DNA of 49,409 nt from an uncultured Pirellulaceae bacterium (GTDB lineage Bacteria > Planctomycetota > Planctomycetia > Pirellulales > Pirellulaceae). Position numbers and translations under genes: made by a program. The stretch lies in the NCBI GenBank assembly GCA_905480545.1, contig CAJQQR010000153.1, forward strand, positions 1 through 49,409, in the 5' to 3' direction. Shown piece after piece: positions 18,693 through 27,111 of the stretch (position 1 is its first letter; every line of letters begins with the position of its first letter). The notes below the pieces were generated by a model, which did no database searches, was not told the DNA's origin, and saw only the letters and a program-made list of their open reading frames with translations.

Positions 18693-21275
18693 CTAATTCG
18701 AAAGGCCGCCAAAGAAAATCGCGTTGAACATGATCCGATTGCTTCCATACCAAAACGCTCGAAAGTTCGGATTCTGTGGAATGATGATTACCGTTCCGCG
18801 TCCTGAACTTGTCGCAATGACACCGGCGGAATTCCGAAGCAAATCGACATTTTCCGCAGAGCAATAACCGGCAACCTGCGGATCCCCAGTGTAAACAACC
18901 GGATTGGAATACGGGTTGGTTGACGGTTTGACGATGACTTTGTTGTTTCGAAAAACGGGAAGCGTCTTTTCAGTAAATCCATATCCAATTGGATGCGTGT
19001 TATCGACCGTTGTCTCAAAGATCGCACCGCTAATTAGTTTAAGCGCCGCGGTGCTTCTCGCCGTATCAAACGGAAGCTGAATCGGAGTTTCTTTCTTCGT
19101 CATTTTCGTCGATGAATTCTTAACGAGATCCGACAGGGACTCCTCCCCAGCAACTTGGCTTGTCACAAATTCAATATTCGCCACTCCGTTCGCTCTCGCC
19201 CAACTGACCGAAGATCCAATCAGTATCAAATTGCCGCCATTAGCAACCCAAGTCCTCAGCTTTTCAACACTCGCAACGTTTAAACTTTGATAACCACCAC
19301 TGACCAATACGACAGTGTTGTATCTCGTCAAATTGACACGGCCAAAGTTCGCAGTGTCCAACATGGAAATTGGCATTTTCAAACGGGTATCGAAAAGATG
19401 CCAAACTTCGCCAGCCTCGTATCGGCTGACGCCACTTCCAATCAACATCGCAACCTTGGGACAATCGATGGCTGCAAATTGCCGACTTCCAAGATCAATT
19501 CCACCCGGCGTCAAACCGGTTTGAGTGGCACGAATCGGAACCGCAGTGTTCCCGAGCAATTCCTTAATTTTTGGCAGCTTTTCTTTCTGGATTCCGACAG
19601 GAATAAGAACGGTCCCATGCGGCATCTTGACCTGTTTTCCCTGTGTCGAAATCGTGAACGCTTTTTTAGCGATACGAACTTTGATACCGGACTGCAAAAG
19701 CTGCCCCACCAACTCAGCCGCATCGTAAGATCGCCAGTCAACGAAATAGGCGAGTGCATCGGCGACCTGTTTCTTCTCTGGCGCTTTGGTGACCGAATCA
19801 AGCGTCAATCGTTTCATTCCAACCGATAGGAATTCACCATCAAAAGACGACATTTGAACGCCAAACGCCGAGGGCAAATGCCAAGTCGAAACGTCGTAAA
19901 AAACATTTTCGGTAAAGTTCGTTCGCTTTTCGATCAATGACAAGAGAAATCGGTATTCGGGTTGTCGAGCAGGCACGACCAATACGGTTTGACCGTCAAC
20001 GACTTTTTCAAAAACATTGATGTCATGACGCAACAGGACCTCAGCAAAATAACGCAATCGGCTTGCGTCACCATCGCTGCGAAACTCTAAAAACTTAAAT
20101 TCAGCGTGCTTCGATAGCTCAAGTGACTCGACGTAGAAATCACGTTTGAACTCATTCAATTTATCCTTCATGTCCACAGTCGCCGCCAAACTCGATAGCG
20201 AAGTTGTCACATGATTACGAATCGTAAAAGGAAACGTCAATTCCCCGTTGGGGCTATCTTGTCGGTGTCCACGAGAACTGGCTTGCTCAAACAAAATGCC
20301 AACCGAACCGTGAAGGTCCGGATAGGTCGAACCTTTGCCCATGTAAAAATCGTCAAAGCCTTCTTCTGTCATATAAAGTGAGCCGATTTCATCGAGAGCC
20401 TTTGCATGGTAGAGAGACATTTCCGTCGTCAATTCGAAATTCTTTTTTGGCGTCAGAGGATTGTTCCGCGACGGAATTCCAGGTTGAAAAAAATAAGTCG
20501 AATTGGTTCCCATTTCATGAAAGTCCAAAACAACGTTTGGTTTCCATGCATGAAACTGTTGAAGCCGACCGCGACTTTCGGGATGTTGGACAGGAAGCCA
20601 ATCGCGATTCAAGTCAAACCAATAATAGTTGACCCGGCCACCCGGAAACGGCTGGTTGTGTTCAGCATGATTGGGATCTGGATTCTGAATTCGCCCGACG
20701 TGCCCATTCGCCCAACTCGCGAACCGGTTGAAACCGTCAGGGTTTAGACTGGGGTCAATCAACACAACGCAATTTTTCAAAATGCGGTCGATTTCTTTCC
20801 CCTGCGCCGCGGCCAGATAATAGGCAACTACGGCCGACGAATTCGACGCACTCGATTCATCACCATGGACTCCATACCCCATGTTGATGACTGCGGGTAA
20901 ATTCTTAACGTCGACTTCCGACGATTTAGCCGGATTCGTAAGTTGACGATGCGTTTTTTGAATTTCGGAAAGCCGTTTCAAATTCTCAGGCGATGAGATC
21001 GTCAACATGATCGATGGTCGACCACCGTGAGTGTAAGCATAAACTTTTAGTGAGACTCGAGGCGATACACTTGCCAATTTCCGCAAATAGGAAACCAGTT
21101 GATGATGCTGAAGGTGACGTTCTCCAACGCGGAAACCCAAATGGGATTTCGGTGTTGGAATTTTTTCATCGACCTTCAAATCTTTTGGCAGATATTGAAA
21201 ATCATCCGCTGTCACCGTGAATGACGTGGCAAGTAGAAACAATACACTGGTGCAAATCATGGTCGATCGTAGCAT
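18693..21275 (-). CDS. Secreted M14-family zinc carboxypeptidase with large C-terminal domain
   Basis: An 860-residue exported protein; the signal peptide is MICTSVLFLLATSFTVTA after a short lead. The M14 fold covers about residues 40-360. Zinc ligands are His and Glu in GYGVHGDESSAS and a His in LDFHEMGTNS. NPDGFNRF and DLNRDW match the substrate-binding arginine region, and the catalytic Glu is in GILFEQASSRG. After residue 400 comes a long C-terminal part with an alpha/beta segment (YNTVVLVSGGYQSLN, then LRTWVANGGNLILIGSSVSW) resembling a glutamine-amidotransferase-like fold without an obvious nucleophile. It probably degrades peptides in the periplasm or outside the cell. The Mo-carrier-like gene lies 205 bases upstream on the same strand. 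Confidence 0.9.
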   Translation of the reverse strand: MLRSTMICTSVLFLLATSFTVTADDFQYLPKDLKVDEKIPTPKSHLGFRVGERHLQHHQLVSYLRKLASVSPRVSLKVYAYTHGGRPSIMLTISSPENLKRLSEIQKTHRQLTNPAKSSEVDVKNLPAVINMGYGVHGDESSASNSSAVVAYYLAAAQGKEIDRILKNCVVLIDPSLNPDGFNRFASWANGHVGRIQNPDPNHAEHNQPFPGGRVNYYWFDLNRDWLPVQHPESRGRLQQFHAWKPNVVLDFHEMGTNSTYFFQPGIPSRNNPLTPKKNFELTTEMSLYHAKALDEIGSLYMTEEGFDDFYMGKGSTYPDLHGSVGILFEQASSRGHRQDSPNGELTFPFTIRNHVTTSLSSLAATVDMKDKLNEFKRDFYVESLELSKHAEFKFLEFRSDGDASRLRYFAEVLLRHDINVFEKVVDGQTVLVVPARQPEYRFLLSLIEKRTNFTENVFYDVSTWHLPSAFGVQMSSFDGEFLSVGMKRLTLDSVTKAPEKKQVADALAYFVDWRSYDAAELVGQLLQSGIKVRIAKKAFTISTQGKQVKMPHGTVLIPVGIQKEKLPKIKELLGNTAVPIRATQTGLTPGGIDLGSRQFAAIDCPKVAMLIGSGVSRYEAGEVWHLFDTRLKMPISMLDTANFGRVNLTRYNTVVLVSGGYQSLNVASVEKLRTWVANGGNLILIGSSVSWARANGVANIEFVTSQVAGEESLSDLVKNSSTKMTKKETPIQLPFDTARSTAALKLISGAIFETTVDNTHPIGYGFTEKTLPVFRNNKVIVKPSTNPYSNPVVYTGDPQVAGYCSAENVDLLRNSAGVIATSSGRGTVIIIPQNPNFRAFWYGSNRIMFNAIFFGGLSN

Positions 21276-21480
21276 CTTTTCCTCATATTTTTTGCTTCAG
21301 TATAGTCGAAGATCTTTCCGACAGAATGCATTTGATGAAAGCCCTATTTCACGATAACCATCGCAAAATAAGCAAGCCTTCAAAGCCGCGGCTCTGAAAC
21401 TCACTTTGTTTGCCAGAGCGATGAACCAAACCACTTATGTCTTGGACGTTGAAATTCTATCTCAAGAACCGGCTCGAAGC

Positions 21481-21972
21481 TTAAGCAAATGCAGAAGCAA
21501 GGAAATCTTCGGTAAGTTGAGTGATGCCGGGCGATGAACTTTCGCGAGGCCCCGCCACATTTAAGACGTGTACGTTTTCACGGACGATCCAGTCGCAAAC
21601 GCGCGTGATGTGAACAACTTGCTTGACCTCGTTTGCGAGATCAAGAGCCAAACAAGGTCGATGGTGCCGCTTGGCCAATTTAAACGTCAGTTGCGTTCCA
21701 CCGCTGATTTTTCCGCAATGTAAAATCAATGTGCCATCGGAGTCAATGACATTCTTTTCCGTCCGTACCGAATAATCGGATTCATTCGTTTCAATCAGGT
21801 TGTAAACCAAATCAATTGGGCCGTCTTCGGAGCGGCGTCCCCTTGGACACCAACCACCGTGTTCAATATCCAAAAAAATCGCTGCATCTAACGCTGCACG
21901 GTCCACCCCTGTCTGACCTCCAGACACGATTTTCCGCAACGGAAACTCTCGACCATAAATAATGGGATCCAT
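21481..21972 (-). CDS. Putative molybdenum-carrier / SLOG-type nucleotide-binding protein
   Basis: A 163-residue cytosolic protein starting MDPIIYGREFPLRKIVSGGQ and then TGVDRAALDAAI. The SGGQTGVDRAALD phrase and the later WCPRGRRSEDGPID and LHCGKISGGTQLT are typical of the putative molybdenum-carrier family (Rossmann/SLOG fold). Crystal structures of relatives suggest binding of a molybdenum or nucleotide cofactor, but the biological role is unproven. No molybdenum enzyme lies nearby. Confidence 0.85.
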   Translation of the reverse strand: MDPIIYGREFPLRKIVSGGQTGVDRAALDAAIFLDIEHGGWCPRGRRSEDGPIDLVYNLIETNESDYSVRTEKNVIDSDGTLILHCGKISGGTQLTFKLAKRHHRPCLALDLANEVKQVVHITRVCDWIVRENVHVLNVAGPRESSSPGITQLTEDFLASAFA

Positions 21973-22011
21973 TCGTGACTCAATCGAACTCAGAAGACCT
22001 GGGCGCGAAGG

Positions 22012-23631
22012 CTAGTTTATTTTCTTCCGGACCGTGGCACTATCCTTACATCCAATTCGGCAAGCTTTCACTTCAATCAGGTCAGAACCAATTTGCAACT
22101 GCCGGTTTGCTTCCGAGTATAGAATCCACGGCGACCATGTTCCATTGGCTTGAGATCGATAGGTAATCGAAGCACCTTCAGTTGCTGAGGCTGCCACGAT
22201 TCTCAAACCATCATCACTTGCCTCAACCCTCAATTCCGGGGCTGCAACCTTGACCCGCAACTTTTCAATCCGTTCCATCAAGACGGGTTCAGAAATCATA
22301 CCAAGATCACCAACATCAATCTGCCAATCTTCGGTCGCCTTTCGCATTTTGGAAAGCGTACTCGCATGGTTCGGGTCGTTGGCAAGATTATGAACATTGT
22401 GTGGGTCGTTTTCGCAGTCGTACAACTCTTCGATCGGTTTCGGTTTGGCAAACCAATGCCCCTGTGCCGCGGTCAATTTCCCTTCCGCATGCAAACGACG
22501 CCATTGCTTCATGGCCGGCATCTTATCCATGTATTCAATCCCCTGAGCATATGTCTTTTCCGGCTCATAGTTGCGGATGTAACGAAAGTTGCGACTCCGA
22601 GCACTTCGCTGTAACTCATAAGATTCGTCCATTCGATCACGATGAGCAAACACATAATCTGGTTCAGGCTCCTTCTTTTCTCCAATCAAAACCCGACCAT
22701 GCGTGTATTCCGGCGGCTCGACACCAGCAACAGATAACGTCGTAGCGGTCAAATCAATGAGCGTCACAATGTCCTTTCGAACGCTTTGTTTTTCGAGCTT
22801 ACCGGGCCACCGCATGATCACAGGGACGTGGGTACCCGAATCGTAAATCCAACGCTTTCCGCGTGGCATGCCCTGACCATGATCGGACCAAAAAACAACT
22901 AGCGTGTTTTCCGCTAATCCATCATCCTCCAGTTTTTGAAGAATCTGACCAACCTGCCGATCCATCTCTGAAATATTATCGTGATACCAAGCCCAGTTTT
23001 TTCGGGCTTCAGGCGTGTTGGGGATGTACGGAGGCAAAGTTTCTGCAGCTTGATCCGGATCGTGAATCTGATTTGCTGCAAGTTTCTTTTTGATTTGTGC
23101 ATGGCGTTCTTCGCCGTGACGAATTTGACTTTCATGACAAACGGTCAAATTGATCACCGAGAAGAATGGCTGGTCATCGGCTCGCCCGCGCCAATCGTTA
23201 TGCTTATTGCCTTGCCGATCCCAGGCCGTGAAAGGTGGTTCGAACTGATAATCTGTCTTGCTCCGGTTGGTGCAGTAATAACCGACTCCACGAAGGTACT
23301 CGGGAAAACACTTGATATGGGGCGGTGTGACGATTCGGCTTCGCATATGCTGCGAACCAATAGAAACTGGATAGACTCCAGTAATCACACCACTTCTCAA
23401 AATCGCACAAACACCGGAATGCGTGAAGGCTCGATCAAAGCGAACACCTTGTTTCGCCAAGGCATCCAGATTCGGTGTCCTGGCATAGGAATCGCCATAA
23501 CATCCAAGATTTGGACTGATATCCTCGCAACTGATCCACAGTATGTTTGGCCTTGTTTCGTCAATGGCGGAAACCCATTGGGCGAACAGACTGAACAAAA
23601 ACGTGAGAGCAAAAATTAAAGTTGTTTTCAC
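22012..23631 (-). CDS. Secreted sulfatase with non-canonical active-site motif Cys-Ala-Ile-Leu-Arg
   Basis: The start is taken as GTG at 23631, which gives the signal peptide VKTTLIFALTFLFSLFAQWV; the open frame runs to 23757 without one. The protein is 539 residues. The sulfatase fold is clear: RPNILWISCEDISPNLGCYG, then WSDHGQGMPRGKRWIYDSGT. The maturation motif, normally Cys-X-Pro-Ser-Arg and converted at Cys to formylglycine, reads CAILR (codons 23409-23395) in THSGVCAILRSGVITG. Proline and serine are both lost, while flanking residues are conserved. Formylglycine-generating enzyme would not be expected to recognise it well, so activity is doubtful or depends on another route. Relatives act on sulfated polysaccharides in the periplasm. 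Confidence 0.92.
   Translation of the reverse strand: MKTTLIFALTFLFSLFAQWVSAIDETRPNILWISCEDISPNLGCYGDSYARTPNLDALAKQGVRFDRAFTHSGVCAILRSGVITGVYPVSIGSQHMRSRIVTPPHIKCFPEYLRGVGYYCTNRSKTDYQFEPPFTAWDRQGNKHNDWRGRADDQPFFSVINLTVCHESQIRHGEERHAQIKKKLAANQIHDPDQAAETLPPYIPNTPEARKNWAWYHDNISEMDRQVGQILQKLEDDGLAENTLVVFWSDHGQGMPRGKRWIYDSGTHVPVIMRWPGKLEKQSVRKDIVTLIDLTATTLSVAGVEPPEYTHGRVLIGEKKEPEPDYVFAHRDRMDESYELQRSARSRNFRYIRNYEPEKTYAQGIEYMDKMPAMKQWRRLHAEGKLTAAQGHWFAKPKPIEELYDCENDPHNVHNLANDPNHASTLSKMRKATEDWQIDVGDLGMISEPVLMERIEKLRVKVAAPELRVEASDDGLRIVAASATEGASITYRSQANGTWSPWILYSEANRQLQIGSDLIEVKACRIGCKDSATVRKKIN
23395..23409 (-). other. Altered formylglycine motif in the sulfatase gene
   Basis: The five codons read TGT GCG ATT TTG AGA (Cys-Ala-Ile-Leu-Arg) in the gene's direction. 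A canonical version would have Pro and Ser codons in the third and fourth places. At least two adjacent codons differ, so a single base error does not explain it. Confidence 0.85.
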
Positions 23632-23760
23632 AGGACTACCAAACCAAAGGACACAATCGAAACAAAAACATTCCCTTGCCACGATTGTAGCCCAACTCCG
23701 ATTCAGTTTCTGCTGATTGCATGCTGAATTTTTATAGGATGATGTTGGAGGTGTCACGTT

Positions 23761-24021
23761 TTAGCGTTGAAGATTCCATGATTTGGCTGCAGCAATCGAT
23801 TCCGAAAACGTCCGCTCGATCGGCGTCTTGCTATCGCGAGATTCACTTGTTTGTAAATCACCGCCCTGAAATAAGACCCAAGCGATGAAGGCCAATGAAA
23901 TTAATCCCACTATTTCCATCACAGCATTACCAATCTTCTTGATTGGCTTTTTTGTCCGCTTCGAATTCGAAGCTTTTTTTCGACTGGTTTCCCGGCGTGG
24001 CCTGATTGATCGTTTCATCAT
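23761..24021 (-). CDS. Small basic single-pass membrane protein, unknown
   Basis: An 86-residue frame preceded by an excellent ribosome binding site AAGGAGG five bases before two consecutive ATG codons. Residues 1-30 are very rich in Lys and Arg (RPRRETSRKKASNSKRTKKP). One hydrophobic helix follows, MEIVGLISLAFIAWVLFQGG, and then a polar tail. Positive-inside topology puts the N-terminus in the cytosol. It lies 129 bases upstream of the sulfatase start on the same strand and could be co-transcribed. No family was recognised. Confidence 0.7.
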   Translation of the reverse strand: MMKRSIRPRRETSRKKASNSKRTKKPIKKIGNAVMEIVGLISLAFIAWVLFQGGDLQTSESRDSKTPIERTFSESIAAAKSWNLQR

Positions 24022-24337
24022 TATCCTCCTTGGGCGGCAAGTGACCGCACTGATTAATCAAAAGACGAAACAGTTATGTTGCAACTGCCGTTCCAAATGC
24101 AAAAACCATCAAAAACGCGGGCTATTAAACATTTATTATTTTGTAAGAATTACAAGATAGCCATCGCGTAATCACTTTGACTACTCATTTTCGACAGACT
24201 GATCGCGCCTACCCTTCAACCTTTTTCTCCAAACGGATTCTCCAATCGATCCAATTTCGCAAGACCTTCGTGATCAGATCGCCGACGACTATTTCTCGCT
24301 ACTTCCATTTGATCCCTATCCGGTTCAAGAGGAAGCG

Positions 24338-26557
24338 ATGCTGTCGTGGTTCACTTCCGAACAAGGCGTTCTCGTTTGCGCCCCAACTGGAACAGGGAAA
24401 ACGCTGATTGCCGAAGCCGCAATCTATGAAGCACTTCGTTTAGGAAAACGAGTCTATTACACAACGCCTTTAATCGCCCTAACCGATCAAAAATTTGAAG
24501 AGCTACGAGAGTCAGTCGTTAAGTGGGGGTTCAGCGCAGACGACGTTGGGTTGGTTACAGGCAATCGACAAGTCAACGGGCAGGCTAAAGTCCTTGTCGT
24601 TGTCGCCGAAATATTGCTGAATCGCTTACTTGATTCCGAGGCATTTGATCTGAGCGAAGATTGGGCAGTTGTGATGGACGAGTTCCATAGCTTCAATGAT
24701 CCGACTCGCGGCATCGTTTGGGAATTTGGACTGGCGTTACTCCCTGAGAATGTGAAAACGATGTTGCTGTCTGCGACAATCGGAAATGGCAGAGAATTCA
24801 TCAACTGGCTCAAACATCGCCACGACCGGACGCTGACATTTGTTGAAGGAAAAGAACGAAAAATCCCGCTCACTTTCCGCTGGATCGGTGACGAACATTT
24901 GGCCGATCACATTGAAGATATGGCGCAAGGCTCGCCTGAAGAGCGGAAAACCCCCGCCTTGATCTTCTGTTTCAATCGCGAGGAATGCTGGACCGTTGGC
25001 GAGCAATTAAAGGGACGCAAACTTCTTGACGACCAACGACAAAAAACGATAGCCAACCGATTAGCCGAATACGATTTCAGCGAAGGCGTTGGGCCGAAGC
25101 TAAAGCAAATACTGATGCGGGCAGTCGGCGTCCACCACGCTGGTGTGCTTCCAAAGTACCGTCGAATCGTGGAAGAACTTTTCCAAGAAAAGTTACTTTC
25201 GGTATGCGTTTGCACCGAAACGTTGGCCGCAGGAATCAATTTGCCGGCACGTAGTGTTGTGCTTCCGACGATTCTGAAAGGTCCGCCGGGGAAACGGAAA
25301 GTAGTCGATTCGAGCAGTGGACATCAAATGTTTGGGCGAGCAGGTCGTCCACAATTTGACACCGAAGGAAACGTCTACGCACTAGCACACGAAGACGATG
25401 TCAAACTTCATCGCTGGAAGGAAAAATTTGCTCAGATACCGGCAGACACGAAAGATCCAGGGCTATTGAAAGCCAAAAAGGCATTGAAGAAAAAAATGCC
25501 CAAACGAAGAGAAAATCAGCAATACTGGACTGAACAGCAATTCGAAAAGTTGCGGGATGCTCCGCCACTGAACCTTTCAAGCCACGGTCCCCTACCCTGG
25601 CGGTTGCTGGCGCACATGCTGCAAATTTCGCCGGATGTAAAACCGATTCGCGAACTGGTCGGCAAACGCTTACTCGATAGTGGACGCGCCGAAAAAGCCC
25701 AAGAAGCACTCGATGAGATGTTGATGACTTTGTGGCGATCCGGTTACGTCGAGCTTGAACCCAAACCGGTCATCAAATCGGAATCTGAGATTGCCGCGGC
25801 AAATGAAACCCACATGATGCCGGACGGTCGCCAGACAACCGACGATGTTTCATTGCCTCGTCCCGAATTTGCGTACCCTACCGAGCGTGCTGAATTCATG
25901 AGTGAGCTTCGGGCTATCAATCCATTATATGGCCTATTCATGGTCAACCAGTTGGGAATTGCGGATCGCGAAGAATGGATCCAAGCCTTCGAAAGCGTTT
26001 TGGAAATGCCCATGTCAGTCGGTCCGGGCATTCGCGTTCCGAAACACGATGAAATGCCGCCGGGAAACCTACAAGTCGAACGACTCGATGAGCAATTACT
26101 TGGTCTTGGCTTGGCAACACAAGAAGAACTGGTGGGCAAGCAGAAAGATGATGACGACGACAAAAAGAGGTCCCTATTTGAAGAAGAACGCGTCTTCGTT
26201 TTAACGCTCTCTGAAAAACTACGAAGACTCTTTGATTACGAGTTTCCAAATGTTCATGATGTCAGAACGAATAGCGTTTGGTGCGTGGGCGAACTCCTGG
26301 AATTTGGTCACTTCAATAAATACGTGACCGCGAAGAAACTACAAAAACAAGAGGGCATGATTTTTCGACATGCACTTAGAATGGTTTTGCTGATTGACGA
26401 GTTCGCAAGAATCTGTCCACCAGAACGGGATCCAGACGAATGGGCGGACGAACTTTACGATGTCGCTGATCAACTTTCTGACATTTGCAAGGAAGTTGAC
26501 CCGCAAACCACAGAAAAGATGCTGGAAGAAGCCAAACGCAAGGAGCCAAACGATTAA
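24338..26557 (+). CDS. Ski2-like DExH-box helicase (true N-terminus probably further upstream)
   Basis: A 739-residue superfamily 2 helicase from the first ATG. Motif I is CAPTGTGKTLIAEA, motif II is VMDEFHSFND (DEFH), motif III is LSATIG, and motif VI is HQMFGRAGRPQFD; this set fits Ski2/Mtr4-type RNA or DNA helicases. An acidic patch, KDDDDDKKRS, lies near residue 610. The same frame is open back to 24203 and encodes a convincing Q-motif-like segment, FSLLPFDPYPVQEEAM, directly before the ATG. No ATG, GTG or TTG exists in that extension. The protein may therefore start at a rare codon, or a frameshift may hide the start. Substrate unknown; cytosolic. Confidence 0.88.
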   Translation: MLSWFTSEQGVLVCAPTGTGKTLIAEAAIYEALRLGKRVYYTTPLIALTDQKFEELRESVVKWGFSADDVGLVTGNRQVNGQAKVLVVVAEILLNRLLDSEAFDLSEDWAVVMDEFHSFNDPTRGIVWEFGLALLPENVKTMLLSATIGNGREFINWLKHRHDRTLTFVEGKERKIPLTFRWIGDEHLADHIEDMAQGSPEERKTPALIFCFNREECWTVGEQLKGRKLLDDQRQKTIANRLAEYDFSEGVGPKLKQILMRAVGVHHAGVLPKYRRIVEELFQEKLLSVCVCTETLAAGINLPARSVVLPTILKGPPGKRKVVDSSSGHQMFGRAGRPQFDTEGNVYALAHEDDVKLHRWKEKFAQIPADTKDPGLLKAKKALKKKMPKRRENQQYWTEQQFEKLRDAPPLNLSSHGPLPWRLLAHMLQISPDVKPIRELVGKRLLDSGRAEKAQEALDEMLMTLWRSGYVELEPKPVIKSESEIAAANETHMMPDGRQTTDDVSLPRPEFAYPTERAEFMSELRAINPLYGLFMVNQLGIADREEWIQAFESVLEMPMSVGPGIRVPKHDEMPPGNLQVERLDEQLLGLGLATQEELVGKQKDDDDDKKRSLFEEERVFVLTLSEKLRRLFDYEFPNVHDVRTNSVWCVGELLEFGHFNKYVTAKKLQKQEGMIFRHALRMVLLIDEFARICPPERDPDEWADELYDVADQLSDICKEVDPQTTEKMLEEAKRKEPND

Positions 26558-27111
26558 TTGAGAAAGACATTGTCCGCATCAACGTTTGGGGTGCGTTCCT
26601 CGATGATCAAAGTTTGCTTATTGGCAGAGTGGATTCAAACCCTCGTTCCAGTCTCGAAGCATCTTGTTGCACTTCTCTCAGGTTTTTAGGTAGTCCGAGT
26701 GATATCCTTGCGCGAACGTCAATTTCCGATCTTGGTTCCGTTTAAATTCCCCAAAAGTGAATCCCAATCGGTAAATTGCGACTCCAAACAAAACCGCAGC
26801 CGTAAACCGTTTATCGGTCGCACGCTTGAACATGATCGTATTCCGTAACGCACCTTGGCATTCAACTCAGATTTTCGCCCCATCCAATAAGTTTTACCTC
26901 ACCTATCACTCCGCAGCATCAGCGTGATTAATTTCCCAAGCAGACCATAGGCCGAAAACGCCGCAAGAAGCTTGAGGGGGGATCCTGTTTGACCGATCGA
27001 TTCGGATTTGGACGGCAATTCGCAGAAGACGACTTGTTTGGGATGGCGATCTTTTGAAAGATAGGCGTCTAAAACAAATAGTATTCGTCGGGAAAATTGG
27101 AGAAGAAATTG
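26558..27111. other. 554-base intergenic region, no gene recognised
   Basis: The region lies between the helicase and oligoendopeptidase genes. A 70-residue minus-strand frame (26906-27118) has no ribosome binding site or family resemblance. No tRNA or strong hairpin was found. The end carries GGAGAAG, the ribosome binding site for the next gene. Confidence 0.4.

Noticed and set aside
26610..26680. A tRNA-like phrase resembling a T-arm (GGTTTGAATCC on the minus strand)
   Set aside because: No matching acceptor, D-arm or anticodon stem could be built.
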